Under the pieces are notes generated by a model, which saw only the letters and a program-made list of their open reading frames with translations, was not told the DNA's origin and did not search any database. DNA of 64,000 nt, taken from Virgibacillus sp. SK37. GTDB taxonomy: Bacteria > Bacillota > Bacilli > Bacillales > Amphibacillaceae. The translations under genes and the position numbers were made by a program. This document shows, in pieces, positions 52,037 through 60,189 of the stretch (position 1 is the stretch's first letter; every line of letters begins with the position of its first letter). The stretch is taken from NCBI RefSeq assembly GCF_000725285.1, contig NZ_CP007161.1, positions 1,101,911-1,165,910 of the forward strand. The letters are read 5' to 3'.

Positions 52037-53523
52037 TGTTGCATCTTGATCACGTTTCCGGAGGGTATGATGCGGAACCGATTGTCCAGGACATTCATTT
52101 TTCTGTAGACAAGGGAGAGTTCTTCGGTATATTGGGACCGAATGGAAGTGGCAAAACAACACTATTAAAAATGATTAGTGGGTTGCTGCCTTGTATAGAG
52201 GGCTCCATCTCGATTGGCGAGCAGCATATAGGTGATTTTTCACGAAAGGAGCTTGCCAAAAAAATGGCTGTCCTGCCACAGCTTACATCACATGCCTTCC
52301 CATATACGGTAAAGGAAACAGTAGCATTGGGAAGGTATGCACATCATAAAGGGCTTTTCCAGACATGGACAGCAGCTGATGAACAGGTTGTTCAGGAAGT
52401 GATGCAGCAAACAAAAATTATCTCCTTCCAGGATCAGTCTGTGCAGGAGCTATCTGGTGGGGAGCAGCAACGGGTGTTTTTGGCTCAGGCATTGGCCCAG
52501 GAACCGGAGATTTTGTTGCTTGATGAACCGACGAACCATTTGGATTTGGCCTATCAGAAAGAATTATTGGATTTATTGAAGCAAAGGGCAATCGAGCAAA
52601 AGCTAACTGTCATTTCTATTTTCCATGATGTAAATCTTGCGAGCCTGTATTGTGACCGGCTGCTATTATTATCACAAGGAAAGACAATGGCCTTACATGC
52701 ACCGGATGGCGTCGTGACCGAGGCGATGTTAAAGGATGTATACCGAACAGATATTAAAAAGCATGCCCATCCGACGATAGCGAAGCCACAAATGCATCTT
52801 GTGCCTAAATATGAGGATGAGACGAATCATCAAGTTATCATCAATGCTTCTATGCTTGAATGCAGGGACGATCACATTGCTTTGCGTTCTCCGAAACCGC
52901 TTCGTACGCTCTCTTCCGGTGTATGTGGAGCAGGAATTGGTTGGTATCAGCATTTTGTGAATCGTCATGTTTCCAAGGACTATGATTGTTCAGATCATTA
53001 TGAGGATATGCATGCATACTTGGAAAAGCATAGATTTGATACATCACAAACGGTTGGTATGATGACAGCTGTTCAACTAAAGGACGCAGCTTATGGAAGC
53101 TGGGAAAAAGAGAACTTTTCGTTATTAACGGTTGTAACAGCGGGTGTCGGTAACGCTACGGATAGTACAGAAGTAAAGGCAGCTGCCGGTTCCACTCCTC
53201 AGGGTACGATTAACACTTGGATTTTTATAAATGGAAAGCTATCTGAAGAAGCATTTATTCAGGCTGTGATTACAGCAACTGAGGCAAAGGCAAAAGTGCT
53301 TCAAGAGTTGGATATTCGGGATAAACGTACAAATACAGTTGCTACTGGAACCTCAACAGACAGTATATTAATTGCTGCAACACAATCAGGTGCAGATTTG
53401 CCCTATGCGGGAACAGCAACCGAGCTGGGAGAATTGATCGGAAAGAGTGTTTATACAGAAACAAAAAAAGCACTCAAAAATTATAAAAAGAGGGGAAATT
53501 ATGATTCTGCATCATTTACTTAG
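52036..53523 (+). CDS. Fusion: cobalamin ABC ATPase (BtuD) and CbiZ amidohydrolase
   Basis: 495 residues. N-terminal ATPase (1-250): Walker A GPNGSGKTTLLKM, signature LSGGEQQRVFLAQALAQ, Walker B ILLLDEPTNHLD. The C-terminal half (about 265-480) is CbiZ, with TVVTAGVGNATDS, STPQGTINTWIFI and ATGTSTDSILIA, an amidohydrolase that converts adenosylcobinamide to cobyric acid for salvage. The same fusion occurs in B. subtilis YvrA. It couples import to remodelling of incomplete corrinoids. Confidence 0.93.
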   Translation: MLHLDHVSGGYDAEPIVQDIHFSVDKGEFFGILGPNGSGKTTLLKMISGLLPCIEGSISIGEQHIGDFSRKELAKKMAVLPQLTSHAFPYTVKETVALGRYAHHKGLFQTWTAADEQVVQEVMQQTKIISFQDQSVQELSGGEQQRVFLAQALAQEPEILLLDEPTNHLDLAYQKELLDLLKQRAIEQKLTVISIFHDVNLASLYCDRLLLLSQGKTMALHAPDGVVTEAMLKDVYRTDIKKHAHPTIAKPQMHLVPKYEDETNHQVIINASMLECRDDHIALRSPKPLRTLSSGVCGAGIGWYQHFVNRHVSKDYDCSDHYEDMHAYLEKHRFDTSQTVGMMTAVQLKDAAYGSWEKENFSLLTVVTAGVGNATDSTEVKAAAGSTPQGTINTWIFINGKLSEEAFIQAVITATEAKAKVLQELDIRDKRTNTVATGTSTDSILIAATQSGADLPYAGTATELGELIGKSVYTETKKALKNYKKRGNYDSASFT

Positions 53524-54466
53524 CATCACATTTGCCCTGATTATTGACCGGCTCATTGGCGATCCACCAACATGGCCACATCCGGTGAAAATGATTGGCT
53601 CGCTTATTTTGCGGCTGGAGCGATTTCTTAACAAAGGAAAACATCGTAAAGCAAAAGGAACCGTCCTGCTTGTACTTATTTTAGTAAGCGTATTTCTTGT
53701 TACATGGGGAATTGTCCTGGCTGCTTATCAGATACATAGTATTTTAGGGATTGTGGTAGAAGCAATGCTTATTGCCACAACGATTGCTCAAAAAGGTTTG
53801 AAGGAAGCTGCGCTTGGTGTTTATCAACCACTGAAGGATGGCGACATGGAGAAGGCGAAGCAGCGTGTGTCTATGATTGTTGGCAGAGACACAGCGAATC
53901 TTGATGAAAGTGAAATTACGAGAGCTACAGTGGAAACAGTGGCAGAAAATTGTAGTGATGGCATTACTGCACCACTGTTTTGGGCATGTATTGGTGGTGC
54001 TCCGCTGGCCATGGCATATCGTGCAGTGAATACGTGTGATTCCATGGTTGGTTATAAAAATGAGCAGTATCTTTATTTTGGCTGGGCTTCGGCCCGTTTT
54101 GATGATGTTGTAAATTGGATTCCCAGCAGATTAACTGGCTTTTGCATGATGATGGCTAATCGCTCCGCAGTACTATCAAAAGGACAGGCATTATCGCAGC
54201 TTAGACAGGAAGCGAAGAAGCATCCAAGCCCAAATAGTGGCTGGGGAGAAGCAGCTGCAGCAATCCTTCTCGGTGTTCAGCTTGGTGGTGTGAATTATTA
54301 TAAAGGAATAAAATCGGAGCGTGAACGGATGGGACAAGCTATTCACCAGCTGCAAAAAGAACATATTATACAGACGAATCGTATCATGGCGCATACGGTT
54401 TGGCTGTTTTTTATCTTGTTATGGATAGGAGGGGGCTGCATTGCACTTACCAGCACATGGAGCTAA
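53501..54466 (+). CDS. cbiB: Adenosylcobinamide-phosphate synthase CbiB
   Basis: 321 residues, membrane enzyme that attaches (R)-1-amino-2-propanol phosphate to adenosylcobyric acid. The family mark is IGDPPTWPHPVKMIGSLI near residues 17-34, then ETVAENCSDGITAPLFWA near 150. About five helices. ATG 53501 has AGAGGGG 6-7 nt upstream; the gene overlaps both neighbours by 20-26 bp. Confidence 0.94.
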   Translation: MILHHLLSITFALIIDRLIGDPPTWPHPVKMIGSLILRLERFLNKGKHRKAKGTVLLVLILVSVFLVTWGIVLAAYQIHSILGIVVEAMLIATTIAQKGLKEAALGVYQPLKDGDMEKAKQRVSMIVGRDTANLDESEITRATVETVAENCSDGITAPLFWACIGGAPLAMAYRAVNTCDSMVGYKNEQYLYFGWASARFDDVVNWIPSRLTGFCMMMANRSAVLSKGQALSQLRQEAKKHPSPNSGWGEAAAAILLGVQLGGVNYYKGIKSERERMGQAIHQLQKEHIIQTNRIMAHTVWLFFILLWIGGGCIALTSTWS

Positions 54467-55517
54467 CACCCAGCATGTATATGAGGCGCTAGGGATGGAA
54501 GCACCAGACACCGTTATTGATTTCAGTGTAAACACCAATCCATTAGGTACACCAGCTTCCGTTCAAGACTGTTGGCAGGACTGGCTGCCCGCTGTATATG
54601 ATTATCCAGATCCGCATTTTACCGAATTGAAGCAACAAATAGCCACGAAGGAAAAGGTAGAGCCTGCGAGTCTATTGCCGGGAAACGGTGCTGCAGAGCT
54701 GATTACATTAATTGCTCGTTTTCTTCAAGGTAAAAACGTTCTAATTGTCCAGCCAGCTTTTTCGGAATACGAAACCGCATGCCGGGCTGAGGATTGTCAT
54801 ATTTCTTATTTTCAGTTAGAGGCACCCGCGTTTACCGTGGATAAAGAAGCACTACATAAGAAGCTACAAGCTGCAGATGCAGTGTTTTTTTGTAACCCGA
54901 ATAATCCGACCGGAATCGCATTTGACCAAAGCATAATGAATTGGCTAATAGAAACATGTGTGGAAGTGAAAACATTACTCATCCTAGATGAAGCCTTTTA
55001 TGATTTTGCTCATCCACCTGTCACATCTATTCAGAAAGCGAGTAATTCCCCGTATCTACTTGTTCTTCGTTCGCTTACAAAGATGTACCATATTGCCGGA
55101 TTACGTCTCGGCTACCTTGTTGGTGAGCCGGGCTTAGTGGAGCAAATCGGTAAACGGCAGTCCCACTGGGCGCTCAATGGCATCGCATTAAAAGCAGGAG
55201 TTGCTTGCCTTCAGGAGGTAGAGCATGTGAAGGATACAACCAATTTTATTGCAAATGAAAGAGACAGAGTGTTTCGTTTTCTTCAACGATCTGATTATAT
55301 CCATAGCGCTTCTGGTGTGAATTTTTACTTGCTGAAGGATCCAGCAATGGCTTCACAAGAAAATTTATATCATTTTTTATTAGAAGAAGGTCTTGTATTA
55401 AGACATACATATAATTTTCCTGGCTTGGAAGGGGAATGGCTTCGTGCAGCAGTGAAAAAGGAAGCAGAAAACAATCAATTGATGGAGGCACTTGTGAAAT
55501 GGAAGAGGGAAGGATGA
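54441..55517 (+). CDS. cobD: L-threonine-O-3-phosphate decarboxylase (CobD/CobC-type)
   Basis: 358 residues, class I/II PLP aminotransferase fold. The PLP Lys is in RSLTKMYHIAGLRLGYLVG and the Asp in LILDEAFYDF; N-P-N-N-P-T-G is present. In a cobalamin operon this family makes aminopropanol phosphate for CbiB. A HisC-like histidinol-phosphate aminotransferase is the alternative by sequence alone. TTG 54441 follows GGAGGGGGC, overlapping cbiB by 26 bp. Confidence 0.88.
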   Translation: MHLPAHGANTQHVYEALGMEAPDTVIDFSVNTNPLGTPASVQDCWQDWLPAVYDYPDPHFTELKQQIATKEKVEPASLLPGNGAAELITLIARFLQGKNVLIVQPAFSEYETACRAEDCHISYFQLEAPAFTVDKEALHKKLQAADAVFFCNPNNPTGIAFDQSIMNWLIETCVEVKTLLILDEAFYDFAHPPVTSIQKASNSPYLLVLRSLTKMYHIAGLRLGYLVGEPGLVEQIGKRQSHWALNGIALKAGVACLQEVEHVKDTTNFIANERDRVFRFLQRSDYIHSASGVNFYLLKDPAMASQENLYHFLLEEGLVLRHTYNFPGLEGEWLRAAVKKEAENNQLMEALVKWKREG

Positions 55518-56062
55518 TTTTCATATCTGGCGGTGTACGCAGCGGGAAAAGTTCATTTGCAGAAAGAATGGCGACAGAGCTACATCTACAGCTACCAAAC
55601 ACAAAGCTCCATTATATTGCTTGTGGTGTGGCATCAGATAAGGAAATGACGGAGCGTATTGCTCGCCACCAAAAAGACAGACAAGCTTCCAATGCAAATT
55701 GGGAGACATGGGAATGTGCCTATGATGTGTATAAAATTGCTTCTGCATTTGGGAAGTCAGATATTTTGGTGCTAGATTGTGTGACCACACTACTTAATAA
55801 TTACTTATTTGGCAGGGAAATGGAAGATACAGAGCAAGTCATGCAGCACATGTGGAAAGACATTAGCAGTCTAAGCAAGACGGGGGCTGAAGTTGTGCTT
55901 GTATCTAATGAAGTGGTACAAGGCGTTCCATATTCCTCCGAGCTTGTCCAACGGTATCAATATATTCTAGGTACGCTGCATCAACGAATTGTCAAGGAGG
56001 CGGACACTGCTTATCTCGTAGAAGCGGGCATCCCTGTCTGCATGAAAGGAGAAAAAGGATGA
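55514..56062 (+). CDS. cobU: Adenosylcobinamide kinase/guanylyltransferase CobU
   Basis: 182 residues. P-loop GGVRSGKSSFAE at the start, ERIARHQKDR (guanylylation His region), LVLDCVTTLLNNYLF and VLVSNEVVQGV are all in CobU order. It phosphorylates adenosylcobinamide and then adds GMP. ATG 55514 overlaps the stop of cobD (ATGA); ATG 55499, 10 nt after GGAGG, is an alternative start adding five residues. Confidence 0.88.
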   Translation: MIFISGGVRSGKSSFAERMATELHLQLPNTKLHYIACGVASDKEMTERIARHQKDRQASNANWETWECAYDVYKIASAFGKSDILVLDCVTTLLNNYLFGREMEDTEQVMQHMWKDISSLSKTGAEVVLVSNEVVQGVPYSSELVQRYQYILGTLHQRIVKEADTAYLVEAGIPVCMKGEKG

Positions 56063-56901
56063 AAGGAATCATGATCCAAGGAACAGCATCCAATGTAGGG
56101 AAAAGCTTGCTTGCAACAGCGTTGTGCAGATTATATGTAAATAAGGGCTATGCGGTTGCTCCATTCAAGGCCCAGAACATGTCCAGTTTTACGATCCTGT
56201 TGGGAGAGGATGTAGAAATGAGTATTGCTCAATTTCAGCAGGCGCAAGCGGCTAGGATTGAGCCTTCTGTGTACATGAATCCAATTGTACTAAAACCGCA
56301 TCCTCAGCAAGAAACAGAAGTCCTATTATTGGGGAAAGCTCAAGGAAAGCTTCAAGGAAGTACGTATAAGTCGGTATATTATGATCGTGCAAAACAAGTC
56401 ATTCAAACAGGCCTATCCGAACTGGAGAAGAAGTATGACCTGCTGGTGATCGAAGGGGCAGGCAGTCCTGTAGAAATGAATTTAAAGGGACGGGATCTTG
56501 CGAATATGGCGATTGCTGAGCTCGCTGATGTTCCTGTTATTTTGGTTGCGGATATTGACAGAGGTGGTGCGTTTGCAAGCATTGTGGGTACACTGGAGCT
56601 GCTGGCACCGGAAGAACGAAAGCGAGTGAAGGGATTAATTATTAATAAATTTCATGGTTATATTACATCCTTTTCTTCTGGCAAAGAGTGGATCGAACAG
56701 TATACGGGGATCCCTGTACTTGGAGTGATCCCTGGGTTAAAGCATCACATCAAGGAGGAAGATGAGCTTGATGCCAATGACGGTCGGGAACTAGGCCTAC
56801 CTACAGATGAGGATTATGACCAACTAGCAACACATGTGGAAAAATATATAGATTGGAAAAGACTACTAGCAATCAGTCTGGGTGAAACTCATGCTTCGTA
56901 G
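56059..56901 (+). CDS. Short cobyric acid synthase (CbiP/CobQ) lacking the glutaminase domain
   Basis: 280 residues versus about 490-510 for the family. The N-terminal dethiobiotin-synthetase-like ATPase half is intact: GTASNVGKSLLATALCRLY, PFKAQNMSS, ILKP-type block, VIEGAGSPVEMNLKGRDLAN and ADIDRGGAFASIVGT. After HHIKEEDELDANDGR the sequence jumps to DEDYDQLATHVEKYIDWKRL, which resembles the extreme C-terminus of full-length CobQ. The whole class I glutamine amidotransferase domain is missing, in frame. It overlaps cobU and cobS. Confidence 0.85.
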   Translation: MKGIMIQGTASNVGKSLLATALCRLYVNKGYAVAPFKAQNMSSFTILLGEDVEMSIAQFQQAQAARIEPSVYMNPIVLKPHPQQETEVLLLGKAQGKLQGSTYKSVYYDRAKQVIQTGLSELEKKYDLLVIEGAGSPVEMNLKGRDLANMAIAELADVPVILVADIDRGGAFASIVGTLELLAPEERKRVKGLIINKFHGYITSFSSGKEWIEQYTGIPVLGVIPGLKHHIKEEDELDANDGRELGLPTDEDYDQLATHVEKYIDWKRLLAISLGETHAS

Positions 56902-57691
56902 ACTGAAGGATATCTTTATTGGCATCGGCATTAATTTGCAATTTTTTACGACCATCCCCTTACGCAGGGAACTACCAATGGAGCAGAAGCATGTATCGTA
57001 TGCATTGTATAGTTTTCCGGTGTTAGGACTGATCCAGGGAGGTATTTATGCAATATTTTTATTCATTGCACAATCTCTCCCTTTATCGGGCTTATTGGTG
57101 GCGCTTGTTTTATGGCTTGTCCTCATTGCTTTATCTGGGGGAATCCATTTGGATGGTTGGATCGATACAAGTGATGCCTACTTTTCTTTTCGAGAAAAAG
57201 ATAAGCGCTTAGAGATTATGAAGGATCCACGCGTTGGCGCCTTTGGTGTCCTTTCTGTTATTGTGTTTCTATTCGTACGATTTATTGTTTTATATGAATT
57301 AATTGGCTTTAACGAAGAAATGTATGTATGGGTCATACTCGTTCCTTTTCTTGGTAAAATGTTATTAGGTGCATATCTTCAAACATTGCCTGCAGCAAGA
57401 GAATCAGGGATGGCTTCCTTTTTTAAACAGGGAGCGAGGAAAGGCATTTGGGTTGTTTACGTTCTCTTTCTTTTATTAATGGGTCTGTTTCTTCTGTTTT
57501 ATGCTAAAGAATTGCTTTTAGGATATGGCATTTTGGTTCTTACGCTTGTCCTGTTCGGCTATGGCATTGCTGGAAAAATAGTGAAGAATTTCGGGGGCAT
57601 CACTGGTGATACGTTGGGGGCAAGCTCAGAAGGGATGGAATTGGCTTTATGGATAACGGTGTTGCTATTACACTCTTTCGCCATGGTGTGA
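56891..57691 (+). CDS. cobS: Cobalamin synthase CobS (adenosylcobinamide-GDP ribazoletransferase)
   Basis: 266 residues, six to seven helices. The conserved acidic block GGIHLDGWIDTSDAYFS then KRLEIMKDPRVGAFGV is diagnostic. It joins adenosylcobinamide-GDP and alpha-ribazole (phosphate) in the membrane. ATG 56891 follows GGTGA; GTG 56882 is an alternative. Overlaps both neighbours. Confidence 0.95.
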   Translation: MLRRLKDIFIGIGINLQFFTTIPLRRELPMEQKHVSYALYSFPVLGLIQGGIYAIFLFIAQSLPLSGLLVALVLWLVLIALSGGIHLDGWIDTSDAYFSFREKDKRLEIMKDPRVGAFGVLSVIVFLFVRFIVLYELIGFNEEMYVWVILVPFLGKMLLGAYLQTLPAARESGMASFFKQGARKGIWVVYVLFLLLMGLFLLFYAKELLLGYGILVLTLVLFGYGIAGKIVKNFGGITGDTLGASSEGMELALWITVLLLHSFAMV

Positions 57692-58275
57692 CACATGCAA
57701 ATCTGGAAAAAAGATATGTGGGCTGGAGTGATCCACCAATTACAATGGAAGCAAAACAAGTGCTTATGGACATAGCCAATGCCTTGCCGAGGTTTGAATT
57801 CTGCATGACGAGTGATCTGAAACGTTGCACGGAAACTGCAGCCTGCCTTGCTCCATATGTATCTAGCATAGAAAGCAAAGCATTTAGGGAGCTACATTTT
57901 GGTAAATGGGAAATGCAAACATATGAAACGCTTTGCCAGGAAACAGCATATCGTGAGTGGCTGGATCATCCTTTTGAGGGGAAACCACCTGGGGGAGAAC
58001 GTTTTACGGAAATGGAAGCACGCGTTGTGGCAGGCTGGGCTGTTATGAAGAAGCAGATCGATCAGGGGCAGTATTCCGAAAATCTGTTAGTAACACATGG
58101 CGGGGTAATCCGTCTGTTATTATCAACATTTACACGAGAAAAGAAACGTTTTTGGGATTGGCATGTACCACATCAACGTGGCATAAGATTATATTGGACT
58201 TTGGCGGATTGGAAGGAGGGGGATCAATGCACTTCGTTACAGGTGGTGCCTATAACGGAAAGCGAAAATGGGTGA
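57649..58275 (+). CDS. cobC: Alpha-ribazole phosphatase CobC (histidine phosphatase)
   Basis: 208 residues. R-H-G in ITLFRHGVTHANLEKRYVGW is the phosphohistidine motif, and LLVTHGGVIRLLL has the second His. In this context it dephosphorylates alpha-ribazole-5'-phosphate or cobalamin phosphate. The start at 57649 overlaps cobS by 43 bp and the site (AAGGGATG) is 11 nt away. Phosphoglycerate mutase-like relatives are excluded by context only. Confidence 0.87.
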   Translation: MDNGVAITLFRHGVTHANLEKRYVGWSDPPITMEAKQVLMDIANALPRFEFCMTSDLKRCTETAACLAPYVSSIESKAFRELHFGKWEMQTYETLCQETAYREWLDHPFEGKPPGGERFTEMEARVVAGWAVMKKQIDQGQYSENLLVTHGGVIRLLLSTFTREKKRFWDWHVPHQRGIRLYWTLADWKEGDQCTSLQVVPITESENG

Positions 58276-58658
58276 AAAAGCATTATCCTACTGCATCCTA
58301 TTGGTGCTCTGCGTATGATGGTGCCAAGATGGAACCTCCCGTTGAAGGAGAGGATCACTATGTGGTGGTAGTAGAAGGAGTGGAGCACTGGGTAGGGGCG
58401 CTTCTGGAGGAAGAGACAACGCTTTCAGCGGTTCGTGAAAAGATGGCAAAAGGGGTTCAAGCATGGCTGGAGTGGGAAAAGGAAAATGACAAACGAAAGC
58501 TTATTATCATCGGCACAGACATTTCTAAAGGCATTGTCCCGATAGAAAAACATGACAGAATGTGGCGAGATGGAGTAGGCTGGGTGTATCAGGACATAGC
58601 TGAACAAGCAGAAAAGATGGATGTAATTTGGTATGGCGTGGCACAGCAGCTGAAGTAA
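58227..58658 (+). CDS. Second CobU-like protein, degenerate
   Basis: 143 residues, shorter than CobU. The start HFVTGGAYNGKRKWV resembles the CobU P-loop but lacks the R-S-G-K-S sequence. The C-terminal part, ISKGIVPIEKHDRMWRDGVG then WVYQDIAEQAEKMDVI, matches the CobU end. RIxRH is missing. It may be a partner or regulator of CobU rather than an enzyme. ATG 58227 follows GGAGGGGG; it overlaps cobC by 49 bp. Confidence 0.75.
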   Translation: MHFVTGGAYNGKRKWVKKHYPTASYWCSAYDGAKMEPPVEGEDHYVVVVEGVEHWVGALLEEETTLSAVREKMAKGVQAWLEWEKENDKRKLIIIGTDISKGIVPIEKHDRMWRDGVGWVYQDIAEQAEKMDVIWYGVAQQLK

Positions 58659-58691
58659 GATTTTATACTACTAACTAAAGGAGTGTTATCT

Positions 58692-59279
58692 ATGCGATTA
58701 TATACAAAATCAGGGGATAAGGGTCAGACAAGTGTTATCGGAGGCAGACTGGACAAGGATGATATCCGTGTGGAAGCATATGGGACGATTGACGAACTGA
58801 ATTCTTTTGTTGGCAAAGCAATCTGTGAATTAGATCAGAAATTGTTTAAGGATATTATTGATGATTTGGAGAAGATCCAACACGAACTGTTTGATTGCGG
58901 TTCCGAGCTGTCCAATATTAAAAAGGAAAGAGAGCATAAATTAACCGAAGACCCTATCACATATATGGAAAATAAAATCGATGACTTTATTGAAGAAGCA
59001 CCAGCATTAGAGCGCTTCATTTTACCAGGAGGCTCAGATGCAGCCAGCACCATTCATATTTGCCGCACTGTTGCAAGAAGAGCGGAACGAAAGATTGTTA
59101 CCTTAATGAAAACAGAAGAAGAAGTTTCTCCAATTCCTTTAAAATATGTCAACAGACTGTCAGATTACTTTTTTGCTGTCGCACGAGTGATCAATGCTCG
59201 TCTGGAAATTCCGGATGTGGAATATATCCGTAGTGCTAAGGTTTTCCGTGGCAGTAATAAGAAGAAAAAAGAAGAATAG
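58692..59279 (+). CDS. PduO-type ATP:cob(I)alamin adenosyltransferase
   Basis: 195 residues, five-helix bundle. It starts RLYTKSGDKGQTSVIGGR, the PduO ATP-binding loop, then VEAYGTIDELNSFVG; further on FILPGGSDAASTIHICRTVA then RRAERK completes the active site. It attaches the 5'-deoxyadenosyl group to reduced corrinoid. ATG 58692 is 8 nt after AAAGGAG. Confidence 0.94.
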   Translation: MRLYTKSGDKGQTSVIGGRLDKDDIRVEAYGTIDELNSFVGKAICELDQKLFKDIIDDLEKIQHELFDCGSELSNIKKEREHKLTEDPITYMENKIDDFIEEAPALERFILPGGSDAASTIHICRTVARRAERKIVTLMKTEEEVSPIPLKYVNRLSDYFFAVARVINARLEIPDVEYIRSAKVFRGSNKKKKEE

Positions 59280-59293
59280 GAGCAGTTCTCAAC

Positions 59294-59998
59294 ATGAGTA
59301 ATGCGATTATTTTGCCTTTAACAGCAACACAGGAAATGGTGATTGCTTCCGATAATAGTGGAGCCATCGGGGAAAAAGAACACGATGAAGTTCACGTTCC
59401 AAATACGGTTGTTGCCCATTATGCTTGCCGTGTCGCCATGATGGAGTGTATGGCAGTGAGAGGCGAACCGAGTGCGGTGGTCATGCAAAACTTTACAGAT
59501 GAAATCGCCTGGGATGCTTATCAACATGGAGTTAGACAGGTGATGGAGGAGATTGATTATGGGAATTTGCCAATTACAGGAAGCACAGAAAGTAATTTTC
59601 CTGGACTGCAATCCGGCCTGGGATTAACGATAATTGGGAAGCGACCTGTTGAGGCAGCACCGGTTGCACTGTCTGGGGATGTGAAATTTGCTGTAATTGG
59701 AGTGCCGCTGGTAGGAAATGAAGTGGTCGAACAAGCTGATAAGATTGCTCCACTTCGCTTATTTAAAAAGCTTTGTGATATGGCTTTTGTTAGAGGTGTT
59801 GCACCGGTTGGTTCTAAAGGCATTGCAGCTACTTGGCAAAAGTGGACAAACAGAACCGCCGGGCATCTTAGTTGCAGTGAAGATATCTTGAAATCAGCCG
59901 GCCCGGCAACCTGTTTTATCATTGCCTTTGAAGCAGAAGATGCTGAGCTTATTGAGAGTGTTGCAGGGATACATTATCATGAATTGATTGTTGGGTAG
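59294..59998 (+). CDS. PurM/AIRS-like protein, probable alpha-ribazole kinase (CblS-like)
   Basis: 234 residues resembling the N-terminal ATP-binding half of PurM-like proteins: IASDNSGAIGEKEHDEVHVP, SNFPGLQSGLGLTIIG, and a C-terminal AGPATCFIIAFEAED. In Listeria and Geobacillus a protein of this kind, CblS, phosphorylates alpha-ribazole for lower-ligand salvage. The usual partner transporter CblT is not in the window. Placement at the end of the B12 operon supports the assignment. Confidence 0.65.
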   Translation: MSNAIILPLTATQEMVIASDNSGAIGEKEHDEVHVPNTVVAHYACRVAMMECMAVRGEPSAVVMQNFTDEIAWDAYQHGVRQVMEEIDYGNLPITGSTESNFPGLQSGLGLTIIGKRPVEAAPVALSGDVKFAVIGVPLVGNEVVEQADKIAPLRLFKKLCDMAFVRGVAPVGSKGIAATWQKWTNRTAGHLSCSEDILKSAGPATCFIIAFEAEDAELIESVAGIHYHELIVG

Positions 59999-60005
59999 GA
60001 GCAGG

Positions 60006-60118
60006 AAATCGTCCGGAGGTAGGGTTAATCCGCCGCAGAGGAAAGAAATCATCCGGAGGTAGGGTTAATCCGCCGCAGAGGAAAAAAATCATCCGCAGGT
60101 AAAATTAATCCTCCGCAA
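60006..60118 (-). repeat. Phased box array, CTGCNGAT family (third copy, inverted)
   Basis: On the plus strand ATC occurs at 60008, 60028, 60048, 60068, 60088 and 60108, exactly 20 bp apart. AATCGTCCGGAGGTAGGGTT-type and AATCCGCCGCAGAGGAAA-type units alternate (the reverse complement gives CTGCGGCGGATT). It lies 3' of the CblS-like gene. Confidence 0.85.
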
Positions 60119-60145
60119 TAGGAATAAACATATTTTAATACCCAT

Positions 60146-60187
60146 AAATCAAGGGCAACAATGATAAATTGTATGCCCTTGATTTTC
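60146..60187. terminator. Bidirectional terminator between cblS-like gene and msrA
   Basis: AAATCAAGGGC / GCCCTTGATTT with inner ACAAT/ATTGT pairing, and T runs on both sides. Confidence 0.85.
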
Positions 60188-60189
60188 AT

